Assembly (NCBI GenBank): GCA_031422555.1
Contig: JANPLZ010000033.1
Location: 62,001 to 126,000, forward strand
DNA from: JANNAT01 sp031422555
Lineage (GTDB): Bacteria > Pseudomonadota > Alphaproteobacteria > Rhodobacterales > Rhodobacteraceae
DNA length: 64,000 nucleotides
Direction of reading: 5' to 3'
Below are positions 37,342 to 45,433 of the stretch, piece after piece. Under the pieces are notes generated by a model. It did not search any database and was not told the DNA's origin. It saw only the letters and a list, made by a program, of their open reading frames with translations. A program made the position numbers and the translations under genes. The first letter of the stretch is position 1. Every line of letters begins with the position of its first letter.

Positions 37342-38393
37342 GTGCGCGCCCTTGGATCAAACAAGCGATACAGCAGGTCAGACAGCATGTTCAGCCCGAT
37401 ATAGGCCATGCCCACCACCACTGTGCCGCCCAGAACCGCCGGCATATCAGCCACCAGCAGCGCGTCGGTGATGTAACTGCCAAGCCCCGGCCACGCGAAG
37501 ATGGTTTCGGTCAGAACCGCCCCTTCCAGCAGATAGGCATAGGACAGCGCCACCACCGTGATCAGCGGCACCATGACGTTTTTCAGCGCGTGCACCCAGA
37601 TCACGCGGGATTCCGGCATGCCCTTGACCCGCGCGGTGGTGATATATTCCTGACCCAGTTCGTTCATCATAAAGCTGCGGGTCATCCGGCTGATATAGGC
37701 CATCGAGATATAGGCCAGCAAACCGGCCGGCAGAATGATATGCGAAAACGCGTTGGCGAACATATCGGGGCGGCCATTCAGCAGCGTGTCGATCAGGATC
37801 ATGCCGGTATATTGCGTCAGCTCAAAATCCATCTGCATCTGAAACGCCACATCCAGCCGCCCCGGCCCGCCAACCCAACCCAGATGGCCGTAAAACAGCA
37901 ACAACCCCATCAGTCCCAGCCAGAAAATCGGCATCGAATAGCCCATCAGCCCCACCAGCCGCACGCATTGATCCAGCAAAGATCCGGGTTTGGTGGCCGC
38001 CATCACGCCTGCCGGCACGCCCACGATCACGCCGATGATCGTGGCCAGTGTGGCCAGTTCCAGCGTGGCCGGAAACACCCGCGCCACCGCTTCGGCCACC
38101 GGTTCGCGGGTGCGGATCGACGTGCCCAGATCGCCTTGCAGGGTGTTGCCAATGTAGATAGCGAATTGATACCACATCGGCTCGTCCAGCCCCAGTTTGG
38201 TGCGGGTATCGTCGATTTGCGCTTGCGTGGCGCGTTCGCCCAAGATCGACGTCACCGGATCAATCGGCACCACGCGGCTGATCACAAAGGTGACCGCCAG
38301 CAGGCCGATAAAGGTGACCAGCAGCGTCACCAGCGTATTGCCGGTCTGGCGGGCAAACAGGCCAATGCGCGAAGATGAGGGGGAATTTGCCAT
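37338..38393 (-). CDS. Peptide ABC transporter permease (OppB/DppB-like)
   Basis: A 351-residue inner-membrane permease with an N-terminal helix (VTLLVTFIGLLAVTFVIS), a periplasmic segment including GLDEPMWYQFAIY, and the conserved permease core with EYITTARVKGMPESRVIWVH as coupling loop. The ATG at 38393 is preferred over a TTG two codons upstream. 49 bp follow the substrate-binding-protein stop. Confidence 0.9.
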   Translation of the reverse strand: MANSPSSSRIGLFARQTGNTLVTLLVTFIGLLAVTFVISRVVPIDPVTSILGERATQAQIDDTRTKLGLDEPMWYQFAIYIGNTLQGDLGTSIRTREPVAEAVARVFPATLELATLATIIGVIVGVPAGVMAATKPGSLLDQCVRLVGLMGYSMPIFWLGLMGLLLFYGHLGWVGGPGRLDVAFQMQMDFELTQYTGMILIDTLLNGRPDMFANAFSHIILPAGLLAYISMAYISRMTRSFMMNELGQEYITTARVKGMPESRVIWVHALKNVMVPLITVVALSYAYLLEGAVLTETIFAWPGLGSYITDALLVADMPAVLGGTVVVGMAYIGLNMLSDLLYRLFDPRART

Positions 38394-38442
38394 AGACAAA
38401 GTCGGGCGCGCGGCGGGTTTGCCCCACCGCGCGCCGGACGAT

Positions 38443-40041
38443 TTACTTTGAAATCAGCCAGTAGGCAGCCGAATCCGTCGCCCCACCGGTGTAGAAATCC
38501 TTCAAATTGGCGCGAAGCCCGGTTTGATAGGCGACCTGAAACATGGTGATAAAGGGCGAGGTTTCACGGTGCTTGGTTTGCAGTTCCGCATACATCTCCA
38601 CCCGCTTGGCCGGATCGCGTTCCAGCACTGCCGCCTGGCTTAGCGGGCCCAATTCGCCCGGATCATAGGCGTTGCGCCATGCCAAATAACCGGTGGCCTT
38701 GGCCTCGTCAGTATTATTGGGGTTTTCGGCAAACGTCGACGAGTTGGTGTTCGGATCGGGGTAATCCGGCCCCCAGCTTTGCAATGTGGCCTGATGCAGG
38801 CGGCCACGGTATTCTTCCAACTGCTCGGCGCCTTCGCCAACCTTCAATTCAACCGTGATGCCGATCTGGCCAAAGGTGTTCTGGATCGACTGCGCCATAT
38901 CCATCCGGTCGGCGGCGTTGCGCACCGACAAGATGATCTTGGTATCGGTCACGCCCGATTCCGCGACCAGCGCCTTGGCCTTTTCCACGTCCAGCGCGAA
39001 AGGCGTATCTTCCAGCGCGCCCAGATAGCCGTTGGGCAAGAAGGCCTGATGCACAACCATGGAACCCTTCAGGAAGGTATCGGTCATGCCTTTGTAATCG
39101 ACCGCCCAGCGCATCGCCTCAAGGAATTTCGGGTTCTTGAAACGCTCATCTTTCTGGTTGAACGACAGATAGAAAATCTGCCCGCCCACATCGGCCTGAA
39201 TGCGGATATCGGCGTTGCCGGTCAGACCTTCGATATCGGTGGGCGTCAGTTCACGCGCGATATCAATATCACCCTTTTCGATCTGCAAGCGCTGCGTCGC
39301 AGCTTCGGGCACATGCATCATAAAGACCTTGGCCAGTTTGGCATCGCCGCGCCAATGGCCGGGCCGCATTTCCAGAACGTAACCTTCGTTCGGCTTGAAG
39401 GATTTCAGCGTATAGGCCCCGGTGCCCGCCGAATTGTTCTTCAGCCACGCATTGCCCATATCGCCGTCAACTTCGTTGGCCATGACGGTTTTTTCGTCAA
39501 CAATCGACGCCACACCGGCCGTCAGGCAGTTGTAAAGGAAGGTCGGTGCATAGGGCTTGTCGACTTTGATGATGACGTTTTCGCCATCCGCCGTCACCAT
39601 GGTGTCAACGTTTTCTGCGGTCCAGCCGAATTGATTCAGGATAAACGCCGGGGTTTTGTTGATCTTTACCGCGCGTTGCAGCGAAAACGCCGCGTCTTCG
39701 GCGCGCAGCGGGTTGCCCGATGAAAAAGTGATGCCTTGCTTGATGTGAAAAGTGAACGTCAGGCCATCGTCAGAGGCGGTCCAACTGTCAGACAGGCCCG
39801 GAATCATTCCACTGGTGGCCGGATCAAGTTCGACCAGACCGTCATAAGTATTGTTGTTCAGATCAAGGCCGGAAAATTCATAGGCCTCATGCGGGTCCAG
39901 CGACACGATGTCGTCGATGGCATCGGCCACCACCAGCGTATCGGCGGGGGTTTCGGCAAAAAGCGCCGCCGGAGCCGTGCCCAGCATCAATGCCGCAATC
40001 GCAACAGCCCCGATACCACGCAGCTTAGGATCAATTTTCAT
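38443..40041 (-). CDS. Peptide ABC transporter substrate-binding protein (family 5)
   Basis: A 532-residue periplasmic binding protein. A signal peptide (GAVAIAALMLGTAPAALFA) with a likely cut before ETPAD is followed by the SBP_bac_5 fold, with SLDPHEAYEFSGLDLNNNTY at the N-terminal lobe. The start at 40041 is supported by AAGGAG 9 nt upstream. It should capture di- or oligopeptides or similar solutes for the permease/ATPase genes that follow. Confidence 0.92.
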   Translation of the reverse strand: MKIDPKLRGIGAVAIAALMLGTAPAALFAETPADTLVVADAIDDIVSLDPHEAYEFSGLDLNNNTYDGLVELDPATSGMIPGLSDSWTASDDGLTFTFHIKQGITFSSGNPLRAEDAAFSLQRAVKINKTPAFILNQFGWTAENVDTMVTADGENVIIKVDKPYAPTFLYNCLTAGVASIVDEKTVMANEVDGDMGNAWLKNNSAGTGAYTLKSFKPNEGYVLEMRPGHWRGDAKLAKVFMMHVPEAATQRLQIEKGDIDIARELTPTDIEGLTGNADIRIQADVGGQIFYLSFNQKDERFKNPKFLEAMRWAVDYKGMTDTFLKGSMVVHQAFLPNGYLGALEDTPFALDVEKAKALVAESGVTDTKIILSVRNAADRMDMAQSIQNTFGQIGITVELKVGEGAEQLEEYRGRLHQATLQSWGPDYPDPNTNSSTFAENPNNTDEAKATGYLAWRNAYDPGELGPLSQAAVLERDPAKRVEMYAELQTKHRETSPFITMFQVAYQTGLRANLKDFYTGGATDSAAYWLISK

Positions 40042-40227
40042 TGCTAACTCCTTGATTTTGATAAATTTGGCAGTGACCCCGACTGAGTCTTGGGGCAATT
40101 CTTGACCAATTGGGCAATTTCCCTGCCCCGTTGTCAACAAGCGGTTACAAAATTAGGCGGGATTGGCGTTTTAAGTTCAAAATATACATCCGTTCAACCA
40201 CAGGCTGTGGATGTGTCGTGCAAGGTG

Positions 40228-41196
40228 TCAGGTCAAAAATCCATCGGTGGCGTGCACCATGGCATCGGCGATCCCCGGCTCGGTGCCGGTATGGCCTGCG
40301 TCGTCGATGATGCGCAAGGCCGCGTCGGGCCAAACCTTGTGCAGATCCCATGCGTTTTGCAGGGGCGTGCAGACGTCATAACGGCCATGGATGATCACCC
40401 CGGGAATCGCTGCCAAGCGGTTCGCGTTGGCCAAAATCCAGTCATCGCGATCAAAAAAGCCACCATGCGTGAAATAGTGACATTCAATCGCTGCAAAGGC
40501 GGCGGCGAAATGATCATCGGAAAAATCATCCATGCGCGCCGGGTTGGGCAGCAAGGATATCGTGGTGCCTTCCCACCGGCTCCACGCGCGGGCACAGGCG
40601 GTTTTCTCGGGGCCATCGGGGCCAGTCAGGCGTTTGGAATAGGCGGCCAGCAGATTACCCCGTTCTTCCACCGGGATAGGCGCCACAAAGCCCTGCCAAG
40701 CATCGGGAAACAACGTTGACGCACCCGATTGATAAAACCAGTCGATTTCAAACTTGCGGATCATGAAGATGCCGCGCAGGACCAGTTCGGTCACCCGCGC
40801 CGGATGGGTGATGGCATAGGCCAGCGCCAGCGTTGACCCCCAACTGCCGCCCACCACTTGCCAGCGCTCAATCTCAAGATTCGTGCGCAGTTTTTCGATG
40901 TCGGCGATCAGATCCCAGGTGGTGTTGTCGGTCAGGCTGGCATGCGGCGTCGAGTGCCCGCAACCGCGCTGATCAAACAGGATGATGCGATAGCGGGCCG
41001 GGTCATGGCCTTGGCGCAAAAACGGCGAAATCCCGCCACCGGGGCCGCCATGTAATACCAAGGCGGGCTTGCCATCCGGATTGCCGCATTCTTCATAGTA
41101 AATCTCGTGCAGGTCAGACACCGCCAAGCGCCCGCAGGTGTAGGGCGTGATTTCGGGATACAATGTGCGGCGTGGCGGTTGCGCGGCGTCAGTCAT
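40228..41196 (-). CDS. pip: Prolyl iminopeptidase
   Basis: A 322-residue alpha/beta hydrolase (S33) that removes N-terminal proline from peptides. Oxyanion-hole HGGPGGGISPF, nucleophile elbow GGSWGSTLALAYA and the C-terminal catalytic His in DDAGHTGTEPG are present, and the TLYPEITPY start is typical. It overlaps the preceding serine-hydrolase gene by 8 bp. Likely cytoplasmic, working on imported peptides. Confidence 0.93.
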   Translation of the reverse strand: MTDAAQPPRRTLYPEITPYTCGRLAVSDLHEIYYEECGNPDGKPALVLHGGPGGGISPFLRQGHDPARYRIILFDQRGCGHSTPHASLTDNTTWDLIADIEKLRTNLEIERWQVVGGSWGSTLALAYAITHPARVTELVLRGIFMIRKFEIDWFYQSGASTLFPDAWQGFVAPIPVEERGNLLAAYSKRLTGPDGPEKTACARAWSRWEGTTISLLPNPARMDDFSDDHFAAAFAAIECHYFTHGGFFDRDDWILANANRLAAIPGVIIHGRYDVCTPLQNAWDLHKVWPDAALRIIDDAGHTGTEPGIADAMVHATDGFLT

Positions 41197-42112
41197 GCAG
41201 CATACTTTCGGCCCGGTCCCAGATCATCCGTCCAATCGCCGGAAAGGCCATCGGATGGGTTTGCGCCAGTCCCTGCCCTTGGGTCATCACCACCACCGTC
41301 AAGGGTTTGCGATGCGGGGCTGCGATGCGGATCATATCGTGTTTGAACCAGGACGCATTCGGATCGCCGGTCCACAGGTTATGCCCCGCTTTGGACCAGA
41401 TCCGGCAGCCGCCGGGCAGATCGGCCCCCAGATATTCGGCCAGTTGGTAATGCGGGTTGGCGGCGTCGGGGCTTTTGGCGTCACGGTATAGCATCTGCTG
41501 GGCGCGCCGCTTTACTTCGGGCAACAAGGGCAAGTCGCCATCAAACAGCGCCCACATCAGCCGCGCCGTGGCATGTGGGGTCAGCGCGTTCAGGTTTGCG
41601 CCATCCACCCCGGCAAATTGCGCCTCGCGGCCATAGCGGGTGTCATCCATCAGCTTTTGGGCAATGCTGCAGCCGTCAAATTCGGGCCAATCCAACGCGG
41701 CAAACCAGCGGTTCAACCGCCCCCGCTTTATTGTCCAATCCATGTAATCGGCCCCTTCCAGCAGCGTATCGCCGGTGGTGCCTGTCAGCACGTCGATCAC
41801 GTAATTCGTCGCGGTATTTGACGACCAGCGGATCATATCGGCCAGAGCGCGGTCAAGTTCACTGTGGGCTGTCAGCCTTTGCGCCGACAAGGCCGCGAAG
41901 GCATGCACAAGATGAAAGGTTTTCACCAGCGAACACGGATAACAGCGCCAATCGCCGCGATGCGAAAATCCTTCGGGGCCCGCAGCCCCCGGCGTCAGCA
42001 TCACAAGACCCAACTGATCAGCCACCAGCCCCTGACCCGCGAACCCCGCGGTCAAAGCCGCCACAAGATCGGTGCCAAGCCGCTGCCACGCCGGGGTTTG
42101 GGTGAAGAACAT
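41189..42112 (-). CDS. Beta-lactamase-fold serine hydrolase
   Basis: A 307-residue protein of the class A beta-lactamase/DD-peptidase fold. Ser61-x-x-Lys64 (CSLVKTFHLV), Ser-Ser-Asn at 97-99 (RWSSNTATNYV) and the KxG element (SKAGHNLWTG) are all visible. There is no signal peptide (it starts FFTQTPAWQRL), which is odd for a penicillin-interacting enzyme and favours a cytoplasmic peptidase or esterase role. The ATG at 42112 is chosen over an upstream in-frame start because the extension is only divergent-promoter DNA. Coupled to pip by an 8-bp overlap. Confidence 0.8.
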   Translation of the reverse strand: MFFTQTPAWQRLGTDLVAALTAGFAGQGLVADQLGLVMLTPGAAGPEGFSHRGDWRCYPCSLVKTFHLVHAFAALSAQRLTAHSELDRALADMIRWSSNTATNYVIDVLTGTTGDTLLEGADYMDWTIKRGRLNRWFAALDWPEFDGCSIAQKLMDDTRYGREAQFAGVDGANLNALTPHATARLMWALFDGDLPLLPEVKRRAQQMLYRDAKSPDAANPHYQLAEYLGADLPGGCRIWSKAGHNLWTGDPNASWFKHDMIRIAAPHRKPLTVVVMTQGQGLAQTHPMAFPAIGRMIWDRAESMLHD

Positions 42113-42303
42113 CGCGGTCTCCTGTCTGTGGGCCAAGCGTAGCTTGATGTTTTCGCTCTGGCCAGTGGCAGAACAACGCCAAGATGTAGATTGCAGAGGC
42201 CTGTGCCATCGGCATCCCATGGCCGCAGCGGCGTGCGCCACGACCATTGCGCTGGCCGCGGGGCCGGGATCATGCCAGATTGCCCAAAGTCAAAGGCAAG
42301 CCG

Positions 42304-43227
42304 ATGTCAAAAATCATCATCTCTTGTGCGATCACCGGGTCTATTCATACACCGTCGATGTCGCCGTTTCTGCCGATCACCGGGGCCGAAATTGCAGCAT
42401 CGGCCATCGGCGCGGCACAGGCGGGGGCGGCGATCTTGCATTTGCATGCGCGCAATCCGGCCAATGGCCATCCGTCCAGTGACCCCGCGCATTGGTCGTT
42501 TGTGCCCACTATATTTGCCGGATGCGATGCGGTGGTGAACATGACCACGGGCGGATCGGCCATCATGTCGCTGGATCAGCGGCTGGCCGCGCCGATGGCA
42601 TATGCCCCCGAGATGTGCAGTCTTAACATGGGGTCGATGAATTTCGCGCTGTATCCGATGGCGGCCAAGATCACCGACTGGCGGTTTGACTGGGAAAAGC
42701 CGTTCCTCGAAAACTCGGACGATGTGGTGTTCAAAAACACGCCCCGCGACATTGCGCAGGTGCTGCACCAGATGGGTCATCTGCGCGGTGCGCGGTTTGA
42801 ATTTGAATGCTATGACCTGTCGCACCTGACGATGCTGAAACATTTTGTGGATCGCGGGTTGGTGGCGGGGCCGCTGTTCATTCAATTCGTCTTTGGCGTC
42901 TTGGGCGGCATGGCGGCCGAGCCGGACACGCTGACTTTGCTGAAACGCACGGCGGACCGGTTGTTTGGCGACAGCTATCAGTTTTCCGTGCTGGCGGCGG
43001 GGCGGATGCAAATTCCGATGGCAACCATGGCGGCGGCGATGGGGGGGCATGTGCGGGTCGGCCTGGAAGACAGCCTTTATCTGCGCCGGGGCGTTCTGGC
43101 GCAAAGCAATGCCGAACAGGTTGCGCTGATCCGTGGCATCGTGGAAGGGCTGGGCCGCGCGGTGGCCACCCCGGATGAGGCCCGCGCGCTGCTGGGACTG
43201 AAGGGCGCTGCGAGGGGTGCGGTGTGA
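42304..43227 (+). CDS. Beta-keto acid cleavage enzyme (BKACE, DUF849)
   Basis: A 307-residue TIM-barrel enzyme of the 3-keto-5-aminohexanoate cleavage family. The N-terminal ISCAITGSIHTP and the Zn-binding ILHLHARNP (His-x-His) are diagnostic, and VRVGLEDSLYL is the conserved C-terminal segment. BKACEs split a beta-keto acid with acetyl-CoA into acetoacetate and a CoA ester; substrate specificity varies widely and cannot be read here. Coupled to the GNAT gene. Confidence 0.85.
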   Translation: MSKIIISCAITGSIHTPSMSPFLPITGAEIAASAIGAAQAGAAILHLHARNPANGHPSSDPAHWSFVPTIFAGCDAVVNMTTGGSAIMSLDQRLAAPMAYAPEMCSLNMGSMNFALYPMAAKITDWRFDWEKPFLENSDDVVFKNTPRDIAQVLHQMGHLRGARFEFECYDLSHLTMLKHFVDRGLVAGPLFIQFVFGVLGGMAAEPDTLTLLKRTADRLFGDSYQFSVLAAGRMQIPMATMAAAMGGHVRVGLEDSLYLRRGVLAQSNAEQVALIRGIVEGLGRAVATPDEARALLGLKGAARGAV

Positions 43228-43685
43228 TCGCCTATCGCAGGGCAACGGCGGATGATGTGCCGGTTTTGCGCGCGATGCTGCAAAGTTTGTCGGACCATGA
43301 TGGCGGCGATTATGCCGTGGGGTCGCAGCAATCGTTGCTGCAGCACGGCTTTGGCCCGCGCGCCCTGTTTCACGCAGCGATTGCCTACCGCGACGAAACA
43401 CCGGTGGGGATGGTGATATTCTACCCTGATTTTTCCACCCATCGCGGCCAACCCGGGGTTTATGTGCAAGATATTTATGTCGAGCATACCACAAGAGGGG
43501 CAGGCGTCGGGCGCGGCCTGCTGGGGTTCATGCTGCAGGTGCAGGATTGGGAGGCGCAGTATATCACGCTGGCGATCAGCCCGAAAAATGCAGGAGCGAG
43601 CGGATTTTACCATAGGCTGGGCTTTGCAGCACGTGGATATCAGACGATGATTTTGGCTGGCCCAGCATTTGCAGATTTGAACTGA
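43224..43685 (+). CDS. GNAT-family N-acetyltransferase
   Basis: A 153-residue acetyl-CoA-dependent transferase with motif A as TTRGAGVGRGLLGFM and the C-terminal NAGASGFYHRLGF. The overall length and pattern resemble diamine/amino-group acetyltransferases. It begins with GTG in a GTGA overlap with the BKACE stop, so the two are translationally coupled and probably act on related metabolites. Confidence 0.82.
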   Translation: MIAYRRATADDVPVLRAMLQSLSDHDGGDYAVGSQQSLLQHGFGPRALFHAAIAYRDETPVGMVIFYPDFSTHRGQPGVYVQDIYVEHTTRGAGVGRGLLGFMLQVQDWEAQYITLAISPKNAGASGFYHRLGFAARGYQTMILAGPAFADLN

Positions 43686-43705
43686 CGCGCACGGGCAACG
43701 GTCCT

Positions 43706-43728
43706 GAAATTTTAAGGTGAAAAATTTC
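43706..43728. repeat. AT-rich inverted repeat upstream of wza
   Basis: A perfect 8-bp inverted repeat, GAAATTTT (43706-43713) and AAAATTTC (43721-43728), with a 7-nt spacer. It lies 20 bp after the GNAT stop and 178 bp before the wza-like gene. It may be an operator for the exopolysaccharide export operon or a weak terminator. Confidence 0.45.
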
Positions 43729-43906
43729 GCGGCCAAATACCGGTTTCGCGCCCTTGGTGGCAACGCCATGCCCGGTAGTGTTCAAGGCGGTTCCACGCCG
43801 ATCGGCAGGGAAATGCAAAACTCTGTGGACAGTTTTCCAATGTGGCTTTTCGATATGCGCCTTATCGCCTAAGACCGATGAACGGTGATGATCCAAGGAT
43901 TGGAAG

Positions 43907-44974
43907 ATGCGTAGCTTTGTCATTGTTTTTACGTGTCTTTTCGTCCTTTCGGCCTGCACAGACGGATTCGTGTCTTTTCCCGTTACCGACGACGCGCAGA
44001 AATCGCTTGGGGACGATGTCGAAATAATCCGGCTTGATGCCAGCAACATCGGCAGCTTTACCAGCCCGGCGCGCGGCTACGCCACGTCGGAAATGGCAGG
44101 CGGATCAGGATGGGATTACCGGGTTGGTGTTGGCGATATTCTTAACGTGATTGTCTTTGATCATCCGGAACTTACCTCACCTGCCGGACCCCAGCGCACT
44201 GCAGAAGAATCGGGATTTCGCGTGCAATCGGATGGCACGTTCTTTTACCCCTTTATCGGGCAGGTCATGGCCAAGGGCCGCGCCCCAGAAGAGATCCGCG
44301 CCGAGGTCACGCAAAGGTTGGCGGAATACATCCCGCAACCGCAGCTGGAAGTGCGCGTTGCGGCCTTTAACTCGCAAAGCGTGGTTGTTTCGGGCGCGGT
44401 TCGGGCCCCAAGCCGCCAAAATCTGACCACCGTGCCCGTGACTTTGATCGAGGCCATCACCGCATCGGGCGGCATCAACGAACTGGGCGATGGCCGCCGC
44501 GTCAGCATTCAGCGCGGCAGCGCCCGCTTTACTGTTGATCTGGAAGGCTATCTGACGGCCGGGATCAAACAGAACAACCCGGTCTTGCGCAGTGGCGATG
44601 TGGTCAACGTGCCGCGCAGGCGTGCGCAGGAAGCTTATCTGCTGGGGCAGGTGAAAAAACCTGACGTGATTGACCTGTCGCTGGAAACCGTGACGCTGAC
44701 CCAGGCCATTACCCGTCAAGGCGGTTTGGATGAACCTCGTGCTGATGCGCGAGGGGTGTTTGTGTTTCGCGCCCGCAAGCCCGGTGTGATCACCGTGTTC
44801 CAGTTGGAAACCCGCGATCCTACCGGATTTTTGCTGGGCACCCGGTTTGTTTTGGAACCGGCGGACGTGATTTACGTGATCCGGTCGCCCTTGCAAAAGT
44901 GGAACGATGCGATCTCTGGCTTGCTTCCAACGGTGCAGGCGGTTACGGCAGTGGATGCTTTGACAACCAACTGA
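43907..44974 (+). CDS. Outer-membrane polysaccharide export protein (Wza-like)
   Basis: A 355-residue lipoprotein that forms the outer-membrane channel for capsule or exopolysaccharide. The lipobox is LSAC with Cys17. A polysaccharide-export (PES) domain starts at DYRVGVGDILNVIVFDHP, followed by soluble-ligand-binding-beta-grasp repeats (for example VVVSGAVRAP and YLLGQVKKPDVIDL). It heads a three-gene wza-wzb-wzc-like set, 12 bp before the phosphatase. Confidence 0.92.
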   Translation: MRSFVIVFTCLFVLSACTDGFVSFPVTDDAQKSLGDDVEIIRLDASNIGSFTSPARGYATSEMAGGSGWDYRVGVGDILNVIVFDHPELTSPAGPQRTAEESGFRVQSDGTFFYPFIGQVMAKGRAPEEIRAEVTQRLAEYIPQPQLEVRVAAFNSQSVVVSGAVRAPSRQNLTTVPVTLIEAITASGGINELGDGRRVSIQRGSARFTVDLEGYLTAGIKQNNPVLRSGDVVNVPRRRAQEAYLLGQVKKPDVIDLSLETVTLTQAITRQGGLDEPRADARGVFVFRARKPGVITVFQLETRDPTGFLLGTRFVLEPADVIYVIRSPLQKWNDAISGLLPTVQAVTAVDALTTN

Positions 44975-44986
44975 CGAGCGCGAACG

Positions 44987-45433
44987 ATGGTGCGAAATAT
45001 TCTTGTGGTTTGCGTCGGAAACATTTGCCGGTCACCGCTGGCTGAACGGCTGTTGCAAGGCCACGCGCCGCATCTGCGTGTAACCTCGGCGGGCATCGGG
45101 GCCTTGGTTGGCCATGGCGCGGATCAGACCGCGCTGGATATTGCCGCCGCACACGGCATTGCGCTGGACGGCCATGTTTCGCGCCAGTTCACGGCCGATC
45201 TGGGCCGCGCCGCAGACTTGATTTTGGTGATGGAGCCGGGCCATAAAGCCCAGATTGCGCGCGAAACGCCGCAGTTATCTGGCAAAACCATGCTTTTTGA
45301 TCATTGGACTGGTGCTGTGGGCATTGCTGACCCATACAAACGGTCAGCCGAGTTTCACGAATTGGTTTACCAGAAAATCGAAGCCGCGGCGGCAGGCTGG
45401 ATCAAAAAGCTTCCAAACGCAGGTGATGCATGA
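44987..45433 (+). CDS. Low-molecular-weight protein tyrosine phosphatase (Wzb-like)
   Basis: A 148-residue phosphatase. The CX5R P-loop is Cys9-Arg15 (VCVGNICRSP) and the general-acid Asp lies in GIADPYKRS. It should dephosphorylate the tyrosine tail of the Wzc-like kinase encoded next, controlling chain export and length. ATGA overlap with that gene. Confidence 0.93.
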   Translation: MVRNILVVCVGNICRSPLAERLLQGHAPHLRVTSAGIGALVGHGADQTALDIAAAHGIALDGHVSRQFTADLGRAADLILVMEPGHKAQIARETPQLSGKTMLFDHWTGAVGIADPYKRSAEFHELVYQKIEAAAAGWIKKLPNAGDA

